A stretch of 64,000 bases of DNA from Dioscorea cayenensis subsp. rotundata (GCF_009730915.1 NC_052477.1:2063699-2127698), one strand, 5' to 3'. Counted from the stretch's first letter, positions 1 to 11,950 are shown. Numbers and translations are program-made. Notes: generated by a model not told the origin, from the letters alone.

Positions 1-330
1 CCTCCGGCGGAAACACCAACAACATCCACTTCTAGGGGCGAAAAGAAGTAAAACAAGGGGTCAAAGCGTATTAGGCGAGAAGAATTGGAAGTCATGCAAA
101 AAATCTCCATTGGATTAGATAAGCTTGCAAGTGCGCAGGAGATGCATAAAGGTGTATAGTTGAGTAAGAGATTGTACGATGAGGTCATGACTTTGATTGG
201 CTACTACAATAAGTCTGATCTTGGTTTAGCATATGATCATTTGAATGCCCAAAATAATCTAGCAACTGCTTTTATAAACAAAGATCATGACCTTCGATGC
301 TTTTTGGATGGATGGTTTCCTTTAGGCGAT
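1..330 (+). pseudogene. Harbinger-associated Myb/SANT-like protein, C-terminal remnant
   Basis: Frame 1 reads through a basic stretch (SKRIRREELEVMQ) and then SKRLYDEVMTLIGYYNKSDLGLAYDHL and DLRCFLDGWF, with stops near residue 17 and after EMHKGV. The order of a basic linker, a coiled stretch, an acidic LYDEV motif and a terminal R-x-FL-x-WF motif is that of the C-terminal part of plant Myb/SANT-like proteins that accompany PIF/Harbinger transposases. The N-terminal Myb domain lies outside the window. Two in-frame stops make it a pseudogene. The family call rests on pattern recognition only. Confidence 0.45.
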
Positions 331-849
331 TGAGGGGCTTGATGGTGGTGTCTAAGTTTGTCTACTCTTATGATTTACTTATTTTGTGTGTTTTTAAGTT
401 TATGGACATTTATTATTTTGCATGTTGTTTTTGTTTGGAGTTGTTGAACTTATGTTTTATGAACATGTTGACAATTTAATGGTGTTGTTGTTAAATTTAG
501 GTTGTTGAGTCTGAAACTTGTTTGATGAACTTGTTGAATTATTGAATATGATTTGTTGACTTTATATCTTGTTTTATGAACATGTTGAATTATTGAATAT
601 GATTTGTCTCAAATTTGAGGAATTTTAAATTCAATTTCAAGTGACTATGCTCAAGTGATAAGCACCAATTGATGGTTGTATTAGTAAGTTCAATTCAAGT
701 ATATTGAATAACTAATTTAAAAAAAAATTAAATAAATACAATTCATTAACTTAAATCCATTTTAGATAAATTAAATACATTAACTTAAATAAATAAAACA
801 GATTTTAAATGAAATATTAAAGAAAATTATAAATTATAAAATTTTTGAA

Positions 850-1048
850 AATAGGGGTAATCTCACCACTTACTTTACATGGTGATTCTAATCCACAACT
901 TACATCAAACCAAACACTTGAAAAGAAAATACAGCATTTTCATTTACAGGTAACCAAACAACCATGATGTAAGTGAAAATACAGTAATTTCAATTACATG
1001 TAATTTGACTTACACTGTAATTTGAAATACCGGTAACCAAACAGCCCC
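850..1048. mobile_element. Right end of a PIF/Harbinger-type element
   Basis: The block ends in GGTAACCAAACAGCCCC, which on the other strand is GGGGCTGTTTGGTTACC, the usual terminus of plant PIF/Harbinger elements and Tourist-like MITEs. The next bases are TAA, the expected 3 bp target duplication. An internal near-copy, GGTAACCAAACAACC, lies around 951-965. The left end is not in the window, so this may be the far end of the element carrying the Myb-like remnant at 1-330. Confidence 0.5.
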
Positions 1049-1189
1049 TAAAATGAAAATTTTGGTGGTAAAACATACCAATTGGAGTATTTTGAAAAGA
1101 GAAAAAAATCAACGATGGAGTAATGGGTGGAAAAAATTAAAAAAGGAGAATCATATTCAAGTATAATTATAGTCCCAAGAAAATGGGTA

Positions 1190-1296
1190 GTTTGGTCATT
1201 TAACTTGTTTTTATTGTAAAAGTGTGAAAATTTTATTGTTGTTCTCAATTCTTGTGCAAAGGGCTAAACGACATCTAATTCGTAACGGAGGGAGTA
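1190..1296. mobile_element. Stowaway-like (Tc1/mariner) MITE end
   Basis: GTAACGGAGGGAGTA at 1282-1296 is the reverse complement of TACTCCCTCCGTTAC, the recognisable terminus of plant Stowaway MITEs, including the terminal TA duplication. No matching left terminus is visible between 1049 and 1190, so only one end survives. Confidence covers the terminus only. Confidence 0.45.
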
Positions 1297-1848
1297 TCAA
1301 CTAAAAGCGAAAAGGTAGTTGGTATAAAATTCACTTGTTTCTCAAAATGAATGGCATCATCCCGATCTCTCAATTCTTAGCTAAAATTCTTAATTTTTAG
1401 TAAAATTATTTGTGGCTTACAATGCATATATGCATTCTATCATATATATAAGCTATATATATTTAATATAATTTGTATCCCATTAAAACATTTTATAATA
1501 TAACATTTTAATGAAATTTAAATTTTATTTTAAAATGCTTATATGATTAATTAACATATATAACAATAATAACATATACAATAATGTTGTCATACATATA
1601 AATGGGGAAGAAGTACAAAAAAAACACTTTTTATTACATATTTAATATAATTAGTCTTGCATTGAAACATTAAACACATAATATTTAAACTAAACTAAAA
1701 TTATTTTAATAACTAAGAAAGATGACTTTTTATCCACATCTAAAATTTTTAATGAAATTAAAATTTATTTTAATACGCTTATATGATTAATTAACATATA
1801 TAACATTAATAACATATCTAATAATAATAACATATACTATAATGTTGT

Positions 1849-3361
1849 GTGTCAACAGAAATCAGAGGGTGGTTTGGGTGTTAAACCGATGCATCTATGG
1901 AACCAAGCCCTCCAAATTAAACATATTTGGGATCTGATTCATGAAAAACAATCATTGTGGGCAATATGGGTGACCAAGGTTGAATTGAAGAAGCTTAGTT
2001 TTCGGGTAATCACTAAGACAGTTGACAGTAGTTGGAATTGGAGGAATTTGTTGAAGCTAAGGAATATTGCTAGACCTTTGTTTGAATATAAATTGGGAGA
2101 TGGTAAGCAATTTTCTTTCTGGTATGATCCATGGTGTAATGGGTATGCACTGATTGATCTCTTTCCGAGAATTAGTTTCAATGAGCCTTATATATCTAGA
2201 GATTCAGTAGTTGGTGATTTCTAGATACAAGGAAGATGGTTGTTACCAGCTAGATGGAATGGTACAATGGTCTCAATTGAGAGATTCCTTACTGATCATT
2301 TCACTGTTAATGTAAATCAAGTGGACTCTATAATATGCAGAGTGGATAAGCGTGGGAAATTCAATACTGGTTGTGCCCTTAGAATGCTAAGGCAACCTCA
2401 ATTGAGAGTGAATTGGGCTAAACTGGTATGGTCTACTAGTAATATGCCAAGACATGCTTTCATATTTTGGTTAGCAGTGCATAACAGACTACGCACAAAA
2501 AAGAAACTGCATCAATGGGGGATTGCAAATTCTGATTCTTGTGTGTTCTGTAATGCTGAAAGGGAGGAGGTTGATCACTTATTTTTTGAATGTTGCTTCT
2601 CTAAAGAGATTTGGAAAAGAGTTTTAAGAGCGATGAATGTGAGAAGAGAACCTTTTTGTATGGAAGAGGGAGGTTAGTTGGTTCTCTAGGAAAGCATGTA
2701 GGAAGACTTTATTGGCAAATGTTAGAAGAGCCGCTATGGCGTGACTAGTGTATACACAATTTGGAGAGCTAGAAATGTTTCTATTTTTCAACAAAAAAAG
2801 TATTACTAGCGATGAGGTGTTTGGGCAGATTAGAGATTATAATTTTTCAAATTTAATGACCAATTGCTAGGTGATGGGAGGAATGAGAAAGCTACGTTGA
2901 GTAGCGGTTTAATTGCTAAAAGTGGAAGTGTTTCTGACCTATATAGAGAATTGGGAGGAACTATGAATGTATAGAAGGGTAAATGCGTCTGTTATTACAG
3001 ATGTGGATGCTGATTGGATGAGTTATAACGGATGCGGATGCTGATTGGCTGTTGGTAATTGGTGAAGGGAGGTTAGGGAGTTGGTAAATGATGGAAATGG
3101 GGAACAATGGCTGGTATCTAATTAGTGGAGTCATTAATGTGAAATTAGGGGGGACAGGGTTTGTGATGTGAACTTTGAGAATGATTGGTCCTTTGAATTT
3201 AGATTTGTTTTTTTCTAAACCTGTTAGTAGGTTAGGCATGAGTGTTGGATGTTGCCATGTTGGCTGTGATGGTTCCATGTGTCTTTGTGATGTTGGTTGC
3301 TTTTGTATTTGTATATGTTTGAGCTTAATAATATACTTTGGTTTGAATTGACCAAAAAAAA
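1849..3361 (+). mobile_element. 5'-truncated LINE (non-LTR retrotransposon)
   Basis: The element runs from just after the first target-site copy to an A-rich tail (3353-3361). It is flanked by identical 20 bp direct repeats at 1829-1848 and 3362-3381 (AACATATACTATAATGTTGT). Inside is only the 3' part of a plant LINE ORF2. A 5' truncation, A tail and long exact target duplication are the hallmarks of target-primed reverse transcription. The perfect duplication suggests a fairly recent insertion, although the reading frame already has a stop. Confidence 0.9.
1850..2677 (+). pseudogene. LINE ORF2 fragment: reverse-transcriptase tail plus zf-RVT domain
   Basis: The first part reads GGLGVKPMHLWNQALQIKHIW and then FEYKLGDGKQFSFWYDPW, the conserved region downstream of the reverse-transcriptase core in plant LINEs. 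After a TAG stop at about 2222 the frame continues with NMPRHAFIFWLAVHNRLRT, LHQWGI, CVFCN and DHLFFEC, which is the zinc-binding zf-RVT domain at the C terminus of these proteins. The polymerase YADD region is absent because of the 5' truncation. A stop and loss of frame after about 2677 make it non-functional. Confidence 0.85.
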
Positions 3362-3535
3362 AACATATACTATAATGTTGTCATATATATAAATGGGGAT
3401 AAAATAAAAAAAAACACATTTTATTACATATTTAATATAATTAGTCTTGCATTGAAGCATTAAACACATAACATTTAAACTTAACTAAAATTTATTTTAA
3501 TTACTAACAAAGTTGATTTTTTTTATCCACATCCA

Positions 3536-4344
3536 AGAGGGAAATCACACACTAAAGCTGATCTTCTTTTCTGTCAATTCATAAATAAATCTTGATTACT
3601 TTTAGATTATTCTACTTCATTCAATCTCATCCAACTTGTTACTAACCATAGCAAGGCTTTCTGATAATAATTCGTTAGCATCTTTTCAATCTTCTAACTC
3701 ATATTTAACATCATATAGTTCCCTCTCATTTACATCTTCAATAATAATATTATAAATATTTTTAAGATGCTTTATAGCATGTAAGGCACCATCATTTTCA
3801 GTTTTTTTTTTTTTGGGTATATGTTTCAAATCCATGGTGTTCATGAATTCCACAACTACCTTCAAATATGACACAGTAACAACAAAATAGTCAACGTCTT
3901 CCATTTTTTCACCTATTGTGATTTATTAAAGAAAGGTAAAAGTTTCAATCAATAAATTGACTTAAAAAACAAAAATATATTTGAAAAAGTACACATTATT
4001 ACCTTTTATTTATATATATAAAATAATTTTTTTATCATCATCTCCCTTTAACCGCTTATATATCTTATATTTTTAAATATTAATTTATATATATTATATT
4101 ATAAGGAAAATATTATTTTGCTTTTAAATGTCTTTAATGGTAATATTATAGTTTAAAAATATTCCCATAAACACACAAACCGCAAATAACATTATCTTAA
4201 CTTCTTCTTCTTGTTGTTGACATGTTGTTAAATCTTCTTGCTTCCTCTTAAAAAAGTTCATTTCTGAATAACTCTACACAGCAAGAGTAATATATATAGG
4301 GTGCATTTCATGTATGGTCACAAAATTAGCACTTTATAATGTTC
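3536..4344. other. AT-rich non-genic stretch with one coding-like remnant
   Basis: Mostly simple AT-rich sequence. On the minus strand at 3686-3904 a 72-residue frame begins MEDVDYFVVTVSYLKVV and ends DVKYELED. Beyond its stop the same frame remains coding-like (KDANELLSESLAMVSNKLDE). I do not recognise it; it may be an old gene fragment. Nothing else is supported. Confidence 0.3.
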
Positions 4345-4559
4345 TGGTCACAAATTTTTTTTTGTAACACAAAAGTCACTTAACTTTTCTCCGGTTGTAC
4401 TGTAGTCATAATGGTACGTATTAAGGCGGTTTTTGGTGCCATGTCAGTGCCACATCAACAAACTCACCGGAAACCGCCTTAAAATATGTCATTATAGCCA
4501 CACGTGCAACCAGAAAAAAGTTAAATGACTTTTGTGTTACAAAAAATTTTTGTGGCCAC
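4345..4559. mobile_element. Foldback element / long-TIR MITE
   Basis: The left arm (4345-4438) and right arm (4466-4559) are near-complementary over about 94 bp. Shared text includes GTAACACAAAAGTCA, TTAACTTTT and TTAAGGCGGTTT. The central loop of about 27 bp reads CCATGTCAGTGCCACATC. No clean target duplication is seen next to the arms. The structure resembles Mutator-type MITEs with long terminal inverted repeats. Confidence 0.7.
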
Positions 4560-5344
4560 AGTGATATAAATTACAATCATTATAAAGGAAAATTCTGGGG
4601 GGAAAAAAATTAACTTATTCATTTTTAAAATTCCTTTTAGAAGAAGAGATTAGTATCATACATATGTTGTAAAAAAAAAAATACTTAACTAATTATATCA
4701 CCAAAGAATATCAATAGCATCTTTATCTTAATTAAATGTGGTTTTTTTTTTATTGTTTGTTTGGATACATATAATTTTATGATCATAAAATCATTAAGCA
4801 TAAATTCGTGAGGAATAAAATTTAAAAAAAAACATAATAACATCAAGATATAATAAAATCAATTTTTTTATCAAACAAAACCGTTGTGAGATCTCCTTCT
4901 TCGACTCCAATCTCCTCATGGCCTCCAATAGACGGTGGTGTGATTCCAATCTATCATATAAAAAAACAAAAACCTTTTAAAAAAAAAAAGGAGGTTGGGA
5001 AAAATTAAGCCTAAACCAAGAACATATAAGCCTTGAGTATCATATTTTATTTATATAGTGAAGAGCTTACCTTCCATCTTTGCTAGGTACATAACAAAGT
5101 GAGTGCCCATCACTGGCATGATCAAATAAGCTCCTAGTGTATTAATCTTGCAAAAACTTTCAAATATTCTAACTTTACTTAAAACTACATGTATGCAAAT
5201 AAACTGAAAGCAGTAAAGAACTTACCGATCCTGCAAAGGACTGAACACATGGTTTTCTAGTGTTATCATAGCATGATCTCTTTTGTACACACTACGTGTG
5301 AAGCCAGACAACTGTAGACATGATTAGGATCAAAATCAACAAAG
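4560..5344. other. AT-rich intergenic stretch
   Basis: No coding region, RNA gene or bounded repeat could be supported here. The sequence is AT-rich with homopolymer runs up to the LTR element target site. Confidence 0.5.
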
Positions 5345-5349
5345 CAAAC

Positions 5350-5628
5350 TGACACAGCGGATACACAGTTCTAATCCAAAAACTCACTTAAAATAGAGCA
5401 AACAAAACAAATTAATTTCAATTCATCGATCCCCTTTTCCAAACCCTAAAACAAGCATTTATAAAGAGGCTTGGGCTAAAGACAAAATAGTAAATAAAAC
5501 TAAAATAATTAAAATAATTACAAAATATTAGATAATTAAATAAAACTAAAATAACTAATAAAGTTGAGATAATTATAAAATACTAAGATAATTTAAAATT
5601 CTAAAATATTATGCACCATACTGTGTCA
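5350..5628 (-). repeat. 3' LTR of the gag-only retrotransposon
   Basis: Direct repeat of 7244-7522 with 8 bp perfect terminal inverted repeats (TGACACAG/CTGTGTCA) and the CAAAC target duplication on its outer side. Confidence 0.9.
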
Positions 5629-5641
5629 TTCACCCCCACTT
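5629..5641 (-). promoter_or_regulatory. Polypurine tract
   Basis: Minus-strand sequence AAGTGGGGGTGAA directly abuts the 3' LTR start (TGACACAG). This is the expected position and composition of the plus-strand primer of an LTR retrotransposon. Confidence 0.75.
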
Positions 5642-5724
5642 GCGAGAAACTCGACCTCGAGTTTTAAACTGGGCAATTAAGCTTGTGATTGGATATTTCA
5701 TCAAACCATCACCATTTAACAATT

Positions 5725-7243
5725 TCAATTTCTTGATCTTGAAATCTTTCCATTTAGTAGCTTTATCTTTTTCTTCCTCTTCAAAAATAACCACATCCTT
5801 AGCTTGGATTCTTTAAGAAGCTTCAAGAAATCCTTCTCATTGGTCTTCTTTCTTTCATCAACATTTTTCCAATCAACTTTTTCATTTTTTTCATCATCAA
5901 TAATAGTATTGAACGCCTTATTTTTAATCAACCGATGGCTTTAAATTTGCTCTTCATGTTTGGGAGTTGATATTATCCGCCTTATAAGGTAAATTTTGCT
6001 TCTCATTTGCTTCATATTCATCTTCCTCATCTCCATCTGCCTCAAATAATTTCTTTATTCTTCTCTATTAGGTTCACGGTCTTCCACAAGGAACATTCAT
6101 TTGATTTGTGCCCAGGTTGATTACATCTTAAACACTTCCCGTAGGTTTCGTATAGGGATTTTCTGCTTTTTTTATTTCTTTATCTTTCCATGTAGTCTTT
6201 GTTGTCTTGTTCCTTCTGTATTGGTGGTTCTTTTTATTGCTACGATCTTCAAACTCTTCTGTGGACTCTTCAGCTTTATAATCTTCATGATTCCTCCAAC
6301 TTCGCTCTTGTTGCATTAACTCTGCCTTTAGGGCCATATTTTTTGCCTCAGATAAGATTCGGATAACTTGTACACTGATTCCGTCTCTGAGTGATCGCCT
6401 CAACCCCTCCAAATACCTCACAATCTACTGCCCTTCTGACTCAAGGAGGTTGTTTCTTTCAGCTAGTCTCCTAAATTCAGCAATATATTCATGGATAGAT
6501 CGATTGCCTTGTTGATAACGTTGGTACTGCTGAAATAGAATATGCTTAAAATTTGGGGGTAGAAACTCCCTCTTCAATAAATACTTCATCCTATACCAAG
6601 TTTGTACTACGACCTTTACCTTCTCTTTCTCTCCTGGATTAAATCCATTCCCAAGATGTAGATGCTCCCCCTTTCAAACGGCATACTACCAATCTAACCC
6701 GTTTCTCTGGAGGGGTCTCCATGTAGTCAAAAAATCTATCAATTTCTACAATCCAATAAAAAGATTTTTCTATGGCCAAGCTTTAGTTAAAAGACAGAAT
6801 ATCCATCCCTTAATCAAAAATCTCCACTATCCCTTTTAACACGCCCATAATTATTTCTCGCCCTCTGGCCTTCATATGGTTGATGACATCTGAACCAATT
6901 TGGTTCAAAATCATCTTCTTCCTCTAAATTTTTATCATAGACATATTATTTATGATTGGGACAGGACGAAGTCTTTCAATAGGAACACCATGAGCCAACT
7001 CCATCCCTAACCTTCTATTGTCATTCCATCTCCTGATGTGCATCCATTTGTAGAGCATCCAGACGATCTGCAATTTCTTCAAAGCACTCATCAAAATGCC
7101 GGAATCTGAGATCCATCCATTGCTCCAAACGTCGCTCCAATCGTTGCAACGCTTCGTCCCCCAGATGGGCTCTAGCCTCCTGATCAATGTCACGAAAGAC
7201 CATCACCGTCGCCACTAGTTGACATCCTTGCTCTGATACCACA
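5725..7243 (-). pseudogene. Degenerate gag polyprotein
   Basis: Reading the minus strand, an N-terminal segment (DEALQRLERRLEQWMDLRFR) is followed by a Ty3-type gag core (SIHEYIAEFRRLAERNNL, then YLEGLRRSL). A nucleocapsid zinc knuckle CLRCNQPGHKSNEC (CX2CX4HX4C) is encoded at about 6090-6150. The core is interrupted by a TAG at 6425-6427 and by frame changes near 7020 and 6130. A lysine-rich tail follows (5725-5931). No pol domains are present. The knuckle and core fix the family; the individual stops show that this copy cannot make a full Gag. Confidence 0.75.
7230..7241 (-). promoter_or_regulatory. Primer-binding site (initiator tRNA-Met)
   Basis: Minus-strand TGGTATCAGAGC, two bases inside the 5' LTR, matches the complement of the 3' end of plant initiator tRNA-Met, the usual primer for Gypsy and Copia elements. 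Confidence 0.85.
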
Positions 7244-7522
7244 TGACACAGCGGATACACAGTTCTAATCCAAGAACTCACTCAAAATAGAGTAAACAAA
7301 ACAAATTAATTTCAATTCATTGATCCCCTTTTACAAACCCTAAAACAAGCATTTTTAGAGAGCCCTGGACTAAGGTCAAAATAGTAAATAAAACTAAAAT
7401 AATTAAAATAATTACAAAATATTAGATAATTAAATAAGACTAAAATAACTAAAAAAGCTAAGATAATTATAAAATACTAAGATAATTTAAAATTCTAAAA
7501 TATTAGGCACCATACTGTGTCA
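7244..7522 (-). repeat. 5' LTR of the gag-only retrotransposon
   Basis: Direct repeat of 5350-5628, bounded by TGACACAG and CTGTGTCA and followed by the second CAAAC target-site copy. Confidence 0.9.
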
Positions 7523-7527
7523 CAAAC

Positions 7528-8172
7528 AAATAAAAAAAGAACAAACAAATAAACAAAAAAAACGCAAAATATTATAGGGACATTTGATAAATCTAAATCA
7601 GGATCAAAGAGAGAGGACATTGAGAAGGCCCGAGAAAACCAATATATTGCAATTGTTAGCAAGAAATATACAAATTATTTTAAGGAAAAGCCCCTTTGGA
7701 TATATATATATATATATAGATATATATAGAGAGAGAGAGAGAGAGAGATGATGATGATGATGAAACATGGAAGCTTACCGCCATGGATTCATCTCAAGGG
7801 TGATTCGGTGGTAGAGAGAAATCCACATATGGAGATGAGATGGAGATGATGGTGGCTAGGTTAACATCCTCACCAAAAAAAAGAAACAAAACAAATTTTC
7901 CAAAAAGAGTGAACATTTAATTTTAAAAGAAAACTCCAAAAATTAAGGGATGGACAAGTGTCCTCTCAAAAATCAACTTGGAAGGGGATATTTTTAGAGG
8001 ATAACTTTAATAGTAAGTATATATATATATATTATCACAATGGATTTTTAAAGAAAATGAAGTAACTCTGTTGGTACCATATGTTGTACGAGCTATGTAA
8101 GAAAATATTTATTACAATAATTAGCAAATACTTATGAAAAGCCTAGAAAAATGTTGATGAATTAAATGTTGA
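7528..8172. other. Intergenic stretch with compound microsatellite
   Basis: No gene is seen. A compound simple repeat of TA, GA and GAT units occupies about 7702-7764, and a short TA run lies near 8018-8032. Confidence 0.6.
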
Positions 8173-8307
8173 TAGGTACCAAGGCATAGCCTAGTGGTTT
8201 CTGACTTTGTTTGTGTTTGAGAGATCTCAAGTTTATAATCTCTCAATGCAAAAAATAAATATAAAAATGTGCTTGTCACCAATTTGTTTAAAAAAAAAAA
8301 AAATTTG
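8173..8307 (+). mobile_element. Candidate tRNA-derived SINE
   Basis: TAGCCTAGTGGTT near 8188 resembles a pol III A box. A B-box-like CTCAAGTTTATAATC follows near 8228, and the unit ends in a 15-base A run. Short direct repeats AATGTTGA at 8165-8172 and 8308-8315 could be the target duplication. The duplication is short and the boxes are diverged, so this is tentative. Confidence 0.45.
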
Positions 8308-8450
8308 AATGTTGAACATATTCATTAATAGGTTCTTTTTTTCTTTTAAATACTCTTTTATCATTCCAATTTCACAAGAAAACCGGGCTATCAAATGCCA
8401 AAATGTTCATAACCCAACAACATTGGCCTTATTGCATAAAATGTTGGTGT

Positions 8451-9775
8451 AGGGATCTATTTTCTGTATGTGCGCACTGTTAGTAATAATCAATCTAATC
8501 GTATTAGGGTTTAACAATTACAATTAATTGATACTTTAATTAACAATTGATTAATCATCAAGAATCGATCACATGAATATATGTGATAGATCATGGTTAG
8601 TTCACAGAGATTTCACAAACTTAAAATCCTTCAACGCACATGCGATGTTCTTGAACTTTTCACCCTTGATCGGAAGAAGTGATGGAGCAACTAATGTGAA
8701 TATTAGGGTTTTTATCATAGCCGTTTTTTTATGGCAATAACAATTAGTTGAAACCCTAATCTCATATATATTACATATTTATAGGGTATATATATTCAGA
8801 TAAGATTAGAACATGTAGCGTGGGATCCGTTTGGGATCCTACATCTTTAGCAAATTAGTCCATACTAATTTTAATAATCGCAATCATGTTCATCAACAAA
8901 TTACAATTTAATCCAAAGATTAGAGATATTTATATGTGAGACCCCAATATAATATTTTACATATTAGTCCCTCTATCAATAAATATTCCATATAAATGGG
9001 TATAATTAGACCACCAATAGCATTGTTTATTTCAACTTAATTATATATGTATTTCCTTATACTATTGGACATAAAATAATTAAAAATATGTATAATAATA
9101 TATATTTTATATATAATAAAAATACTTTCAAAAATTAACCGGCTTGATTTTATACAACACACAAGATTCAAGAAGCACAATATAGAATACTCTCTCTTAC
9201 GATAAGAGTGATAGATCCCATGTTGGATTACTTCAAACCTTCATGTATTTATTATATAACCCAACGTGTTCGTATATAGCCTGCAATTAGCATCACTGGT
9301 TGATATTATCAAAGTAATATAATTTATAAATAAGATTTACTAATATCCTTAGATAATAAAAACTTTCTGTAATAGAATAACTCTATTATTCTATGAAAGT
9401 GTTTGGTCTAAGAGTTCTATATGATCCAGTTCAATGTTTATCAACTACAAATACCCTACAATGTTACTATGAGTCTCCACTCTAGTGGTTTAGACATACC
9501 ATTCTATCATATATAGAAAGTACAACATGTGACAACCAATAATGAATGTAAAATCATATTTTATCTCATATGTTGTGAATTATTTTGGGATTGCAACGAA
9601 TATAGATAATCATGTCTCACGTTAATGATCTCTATCATTAATTTGATTTCTATACAATGCAAACCCCATAATAATATATCATCAAACATGAATAATATAA
9701 TACCCATAATTATACATGTAATGAAATAAAACTATTTTATCATTAAATAATAATTAAAATTAATTTTATAGGACA
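8451..9775 (-). mobile_element. Possible solo or partial Copia-type LTR
   Basis: On the minus strand the block starts near TGTCCTATAAAATTAATTTT and ends CTACACCAACA. It contains text often seen in plant Copia LTRs (a CGATCAAGGG stretch, and TTGTGTGTTG near its middle). I see no second LTR and no clear 5 bp duplication, so boundaries and class are inferred. Confidence 0.3.
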
Positions 9776-11950
9776 TACTAGTTTTTGACACATACCTTTG
9801 ATTATTCTGTGTTTGTCTCATTTATGAAAAAAACCCATGAAGTATCCTATTGAAAAATAAATAAATAAGGGAAACAATAGACCCTGTAGTAGCACGCCTT
9901 CCAACCGGTATTGAAAAAGAAGTACAACAAAGCCCTTATTTAAAGTAAGTTTCTTTAAGCCTTTGGGTTTATTATTTAAGATGATTTTGTTTGCTTGATA
10001 ATATTCTTAATTCCAAGATGGAATTTGACTGCATTGGAAGAGGGAAAAGAGAGATTAAAAAATTTATACTTATTCAGCCTTCCAAAATCAAAGGAACTAA
10101 CAATATTTAAAAACAATATTTAACTCACTTTTACATTCAGTTCACCCGATAACACAAAAGAAGTATTGCAACAAACATAAAATAAGTATGAAAAATTCAT
10201 TAAAACTTGACATATTTTCATTTTAATCATAATTTTTTGTATACAAAGTAGATAATCCATTTGTGAGGACTGTACGCACCATTGAGAATTACTTATATGG
10301 CTCATGCATATTCACTTGACAGATGGGAGGAATTTAGCTACCAGTTTATGCCCACAGTCGAGATTTTTTTTTTTTTAATACAAGTATGTTCAGTGTGTTT
10401 TACATATTAGGCAAAGAGTTTCTATAAAACACTTTTTAAATGGTGCCAGCACCATTAGATTAAAAGCCTTTCATTTTTTTCTATTTATTTATTTTTTTAA
10501 ATATATTTTTTGCGCTCTCATTATTTTAATTAAATATAGAAAATACCTCTAGCATCCTTGATGGCAAGTGCATAGGACAATGCGAAGTGTGATCATGCTT
10601 AGGAGCGAGTGACAGAAGAGGTGCCTTAGCGAGGGTCAAATTAGACACAATTTTCTAATTTTAAGTTTATTTAAATTTAAAAATAAAAAATTTAGAAATC
10701 AATTTTAGTTTTGAGATTTAATAAATTTGAAACATCATATTGTGATGAATTGAAAGATTTGGAGTGACTTATTGGTACTTTTTTGGATAAAAAAATTAGA
10801 TTTAAATTGGTTTGATGTTCCACCTAATGGTATTCCTAATTTGGTAGACAAATTAGTTATTATTTTATACATCTATGATATATTAGTGTAGTTTTTTTTA
10901 TATTGTTTTTAATTGGTTAGACACATTAATAGGATAAAATGCAAAATAAACCAAGCCACATCGCAACATTTCATTCATAGAATTTTCACAAATAAACCAT
11001 TAAACAATGAGCATTAATTATACCATAAATTAAAATTATAAGTCTTAATATACAAATGGTTATGATTCTTTTAAAAGAAAAATATGATATAAATCAAAGA
11101 TTTGTCATGAGTTTAAGCATCAAATTATTATTATCATCATCATCATTGTTGTTGTTATTCGAATTGATGTTTGCATAAGCATATGTAATTTATCACGTTA
11201 TTTTTATTATATATATATATATTGAGATCTTATGATGTTTTTATATCTTTTTTCTTATAATTTTAGATAGGATTTTTTTTAATAAAATCAATATACATAT
11301 AGAATTTTTTTTTAGCACGATCTTAGTATTTTAAAACTACTTATTTTTAATGACAATAGTTATATCATGAATTAATGATTGCTATTTGTAGGAGTAATAT
11401 GTAGAGTTAATTGTTAGTTATTATGCACAAATGCACATTTAAATATTATTAGATATAGTTATTGTGCACAAATGAATAGTGATTGATTGATACAAATCTA
11501 ATCAATGTGACAAATCTCTAAATTTGAAATCCAAAGAACTTGAGGATAGTCCTCAAATATATATATATATATATATATACTATATGTGTGAGTGTGAAAA
11601 TGATTTTTTCCACTAAAAATCAAATAAAAAAGAGTTTAAAAAACAAATCTAACAAAGCAACAAATAAAAAAAAAAATCAGAACAAGAAACTATCAATATT
11701 CATCTAAATTTTCAAACCCAATGATTAATAATTTCTACAACATTTCCATAACATAAAAGATCAAACCCCCACACAATAAAAAAAACAAAAATCATCCTCA
11801 TAATTCATAAAAACTCCATTATAACTTTAAATTAAAAAGTAAAAAGTATAGAAACATTACAATTTTCAAGAGATCTAATTACATAATAATATTAATATTA
11901 ATATTAATATTATTAATAATAATAATTTCAATAATATATATATATATATA
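9776..11950. other. AT-rich intergenic region
   Basis: No gene, RNA gene or bounded element could be supported. Simple TA runs occur near 11208-11221 and 11559-11579. The last part (11876-11950), rich in ATT and AAT units, would form the 3' untranslated region of the adjoining RALF gene. Confidence 0.5.

Larger units (their letters stand above)
1508..3535. repeat. Tandem ~240 bp AT-rich duplication interrupted by a LINE
   Basis: Copy 1 spans about 1508-1746. Copy 2 starts about 1749, is cut at 1848 by the LINE insertion, and resumes at 3362 to about 3535. Shared landmarks are GCTTATATGATTAATTAACA, TATAAATGGGG and TTAGTCTTGCATTGAA. The copies differ by scattered substitutions. No coding content is seen in the repeat itself. 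Confidence 0.8.
5350..7522 (-). mobile_element. Non-autonomous gag-only LTR retrotransposon (TR-GAG-like, Ty3/Gypsy type)
   Basis: Two 279 bp LTRs (5350-5628 and 7244-7522) enclose a 1615 bp interior. Both LTRs begin TGACACAG and end CTGTGTCA. The 5 bp target duplication CAAAC is intact at 5345-5349 and 7523-7527. On the minus strand the primer-binding site follows the 5' LTR and a polypurine tract precedes the 3' LTR. The interior has gag-like sequence but no protease, reverse transcriptase or integrase, so it would need an autonomous partner. By my count the LTRs differ at about 17 of 279 positions, implying an older insertion. Confidence 0.9.
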
